A stretch of 64,000 nt of DNA from Undaria pinnatifida (lineage: Eukaryota > Sar > Phaeophyceae > Laminariales > Alariaceae), in assembly GCA_012845835.1 (NCBI GenBank), contig JABAKD010000021.1, positions 231,001-295,000 on the forward strand, in the 5' to 3' direction. Below the pieces are notes generated by a model, which saw nothing but the letters and a program-made list of their open reading frames with translations, did not search any database and was not told the DNA's origin. The translations under genes and the position numbers were made by a program. Shown here one piece after another: positions 63,391 to 64,000 of this stretch (the stretch's first letter is position 1; every line of letters begins with the position of its first letter).

Positions 63391-64000
63391 GTAGTAGCAG
63401 ATGCGTGTAGCCCCAACCCTTGAGTAGCTCGTAGCGAAATAGGATAAGGACCTTTCGCTTGCGCTGCAAAGGACGCTTCGCGGGTATGGTTTCAGTGTGA
63501 CAGGGCTCGGCGCTGTCGTTTATGAAGCGGGTCCTTCGTATTGTGTCAGCCCTGGGGTCCGCTAGATAAATCGGTTGAGTCTCGACCGAAATACTTTTCT
63601 CGACGTTTGCTGCGGTTTACAATTTACCAGTGAGCCACGGACACGCCCGAGAAGCCGCCCCAACGCCCTGAGAGAGGGACAAGCCCGAAACGCCTTTACG
63701 GCTGGATACCCTTTTTGGGAACATTTTGCTTGAAGCTAGTATAGGGGGGGATTTGGGGGGCTCTAAAGGGGTTAGGTGAACGCTACGTAGCTCTCTGCGT
63801 TGGGATATTTTTCTCGGAAATATCAAATATGTTAGTAGGCATGCCGAACGTACGTACAGGAGAGAGGTAGGCCTTTCGGTCATATACCTACTTTGTGTTT
63901 TTTAGGGTTTCCTTTGGTTTTCTTGCATTTTTTTGGGGATGTATACGCGTGATCAACGGCGTAGATCATGCTGCCTGCACATTGTCAGCTGGCCAACATA
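63391..64000. other. Unannotated right edge
   Basis: No exon, repeat or element recognised; a minus frame of 88 residues (63617-63883) has no distinguishing feature. Confidence 0.5.

Overview
This is eukaryotic nuclear DNA with few genes and many introns. It carries spliced host genes, a truncated LINE, tRNA-derived SINEs, a G-run-rich dispersed repeat and a very high load of micro- and minisatellites. Interstitial TTAGGG/CCCTAA tracts suggest a TTAGGG-type telomere. The combination (kilobase introns, an EML/HELP-WD40 microtubule protein, LINE and SINE families) fits a large-genome protist or alga, for instance a brown-alga-like stramenopile. That placement is inference only; no rRNA or organelle marker is present.

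Left 40 kb (about 188-39695, minus strand): one gene for an EML-family protein. I could chain 18 exons from an ATG at 39695 to a stop at 188. All 17 junctions are GT-AG and phase-compatible, giving about 1,816 codons: a roughly 530-residue low-complexity N-terminus, a HELP motif, then two WD40 propellers of the EML (TAPE) type. Introns reach 12.4 kb and hold most of the repeats. The most striking signal is that at least eight of these exons have decayed partial copies ('echoes') of themselves, usually including a splice junction, in the flanking intron. Exon 9 exists as three tandem copies, only one intact.

Middle (42481-50172, minus strand): three exons matching the Mediator subunit MED22, lacking the N-terminal exon. 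The intron between its last two exons contains a 5'-truncated, decayed non-LTR retrotransposon (43233-45222). The truncated end of that LINE has expanded into a 20-bp minisatellite.

Right part (50-64 kb): mostly repeats. There are four well-preserved SINE copies in the window (three here, one in EML intron 7), a second long copy of the G-run repeat, long 9-mer, GAT and TTG arrays, and a few splice-bounded candidate exons that I could not assign. A plus-strand exon at 61610-62088 encodes a Leu-Asp-Pro repeat protein. Its intron opens with a ~970 bp array of the palindrome GGAAGCTTCC followed by two echoes of the exon end.

No prokaryotic feature, CRISPR array, rRNA or convincing intact tRNA was seen. 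Nothing was recognised as a virus-like element.
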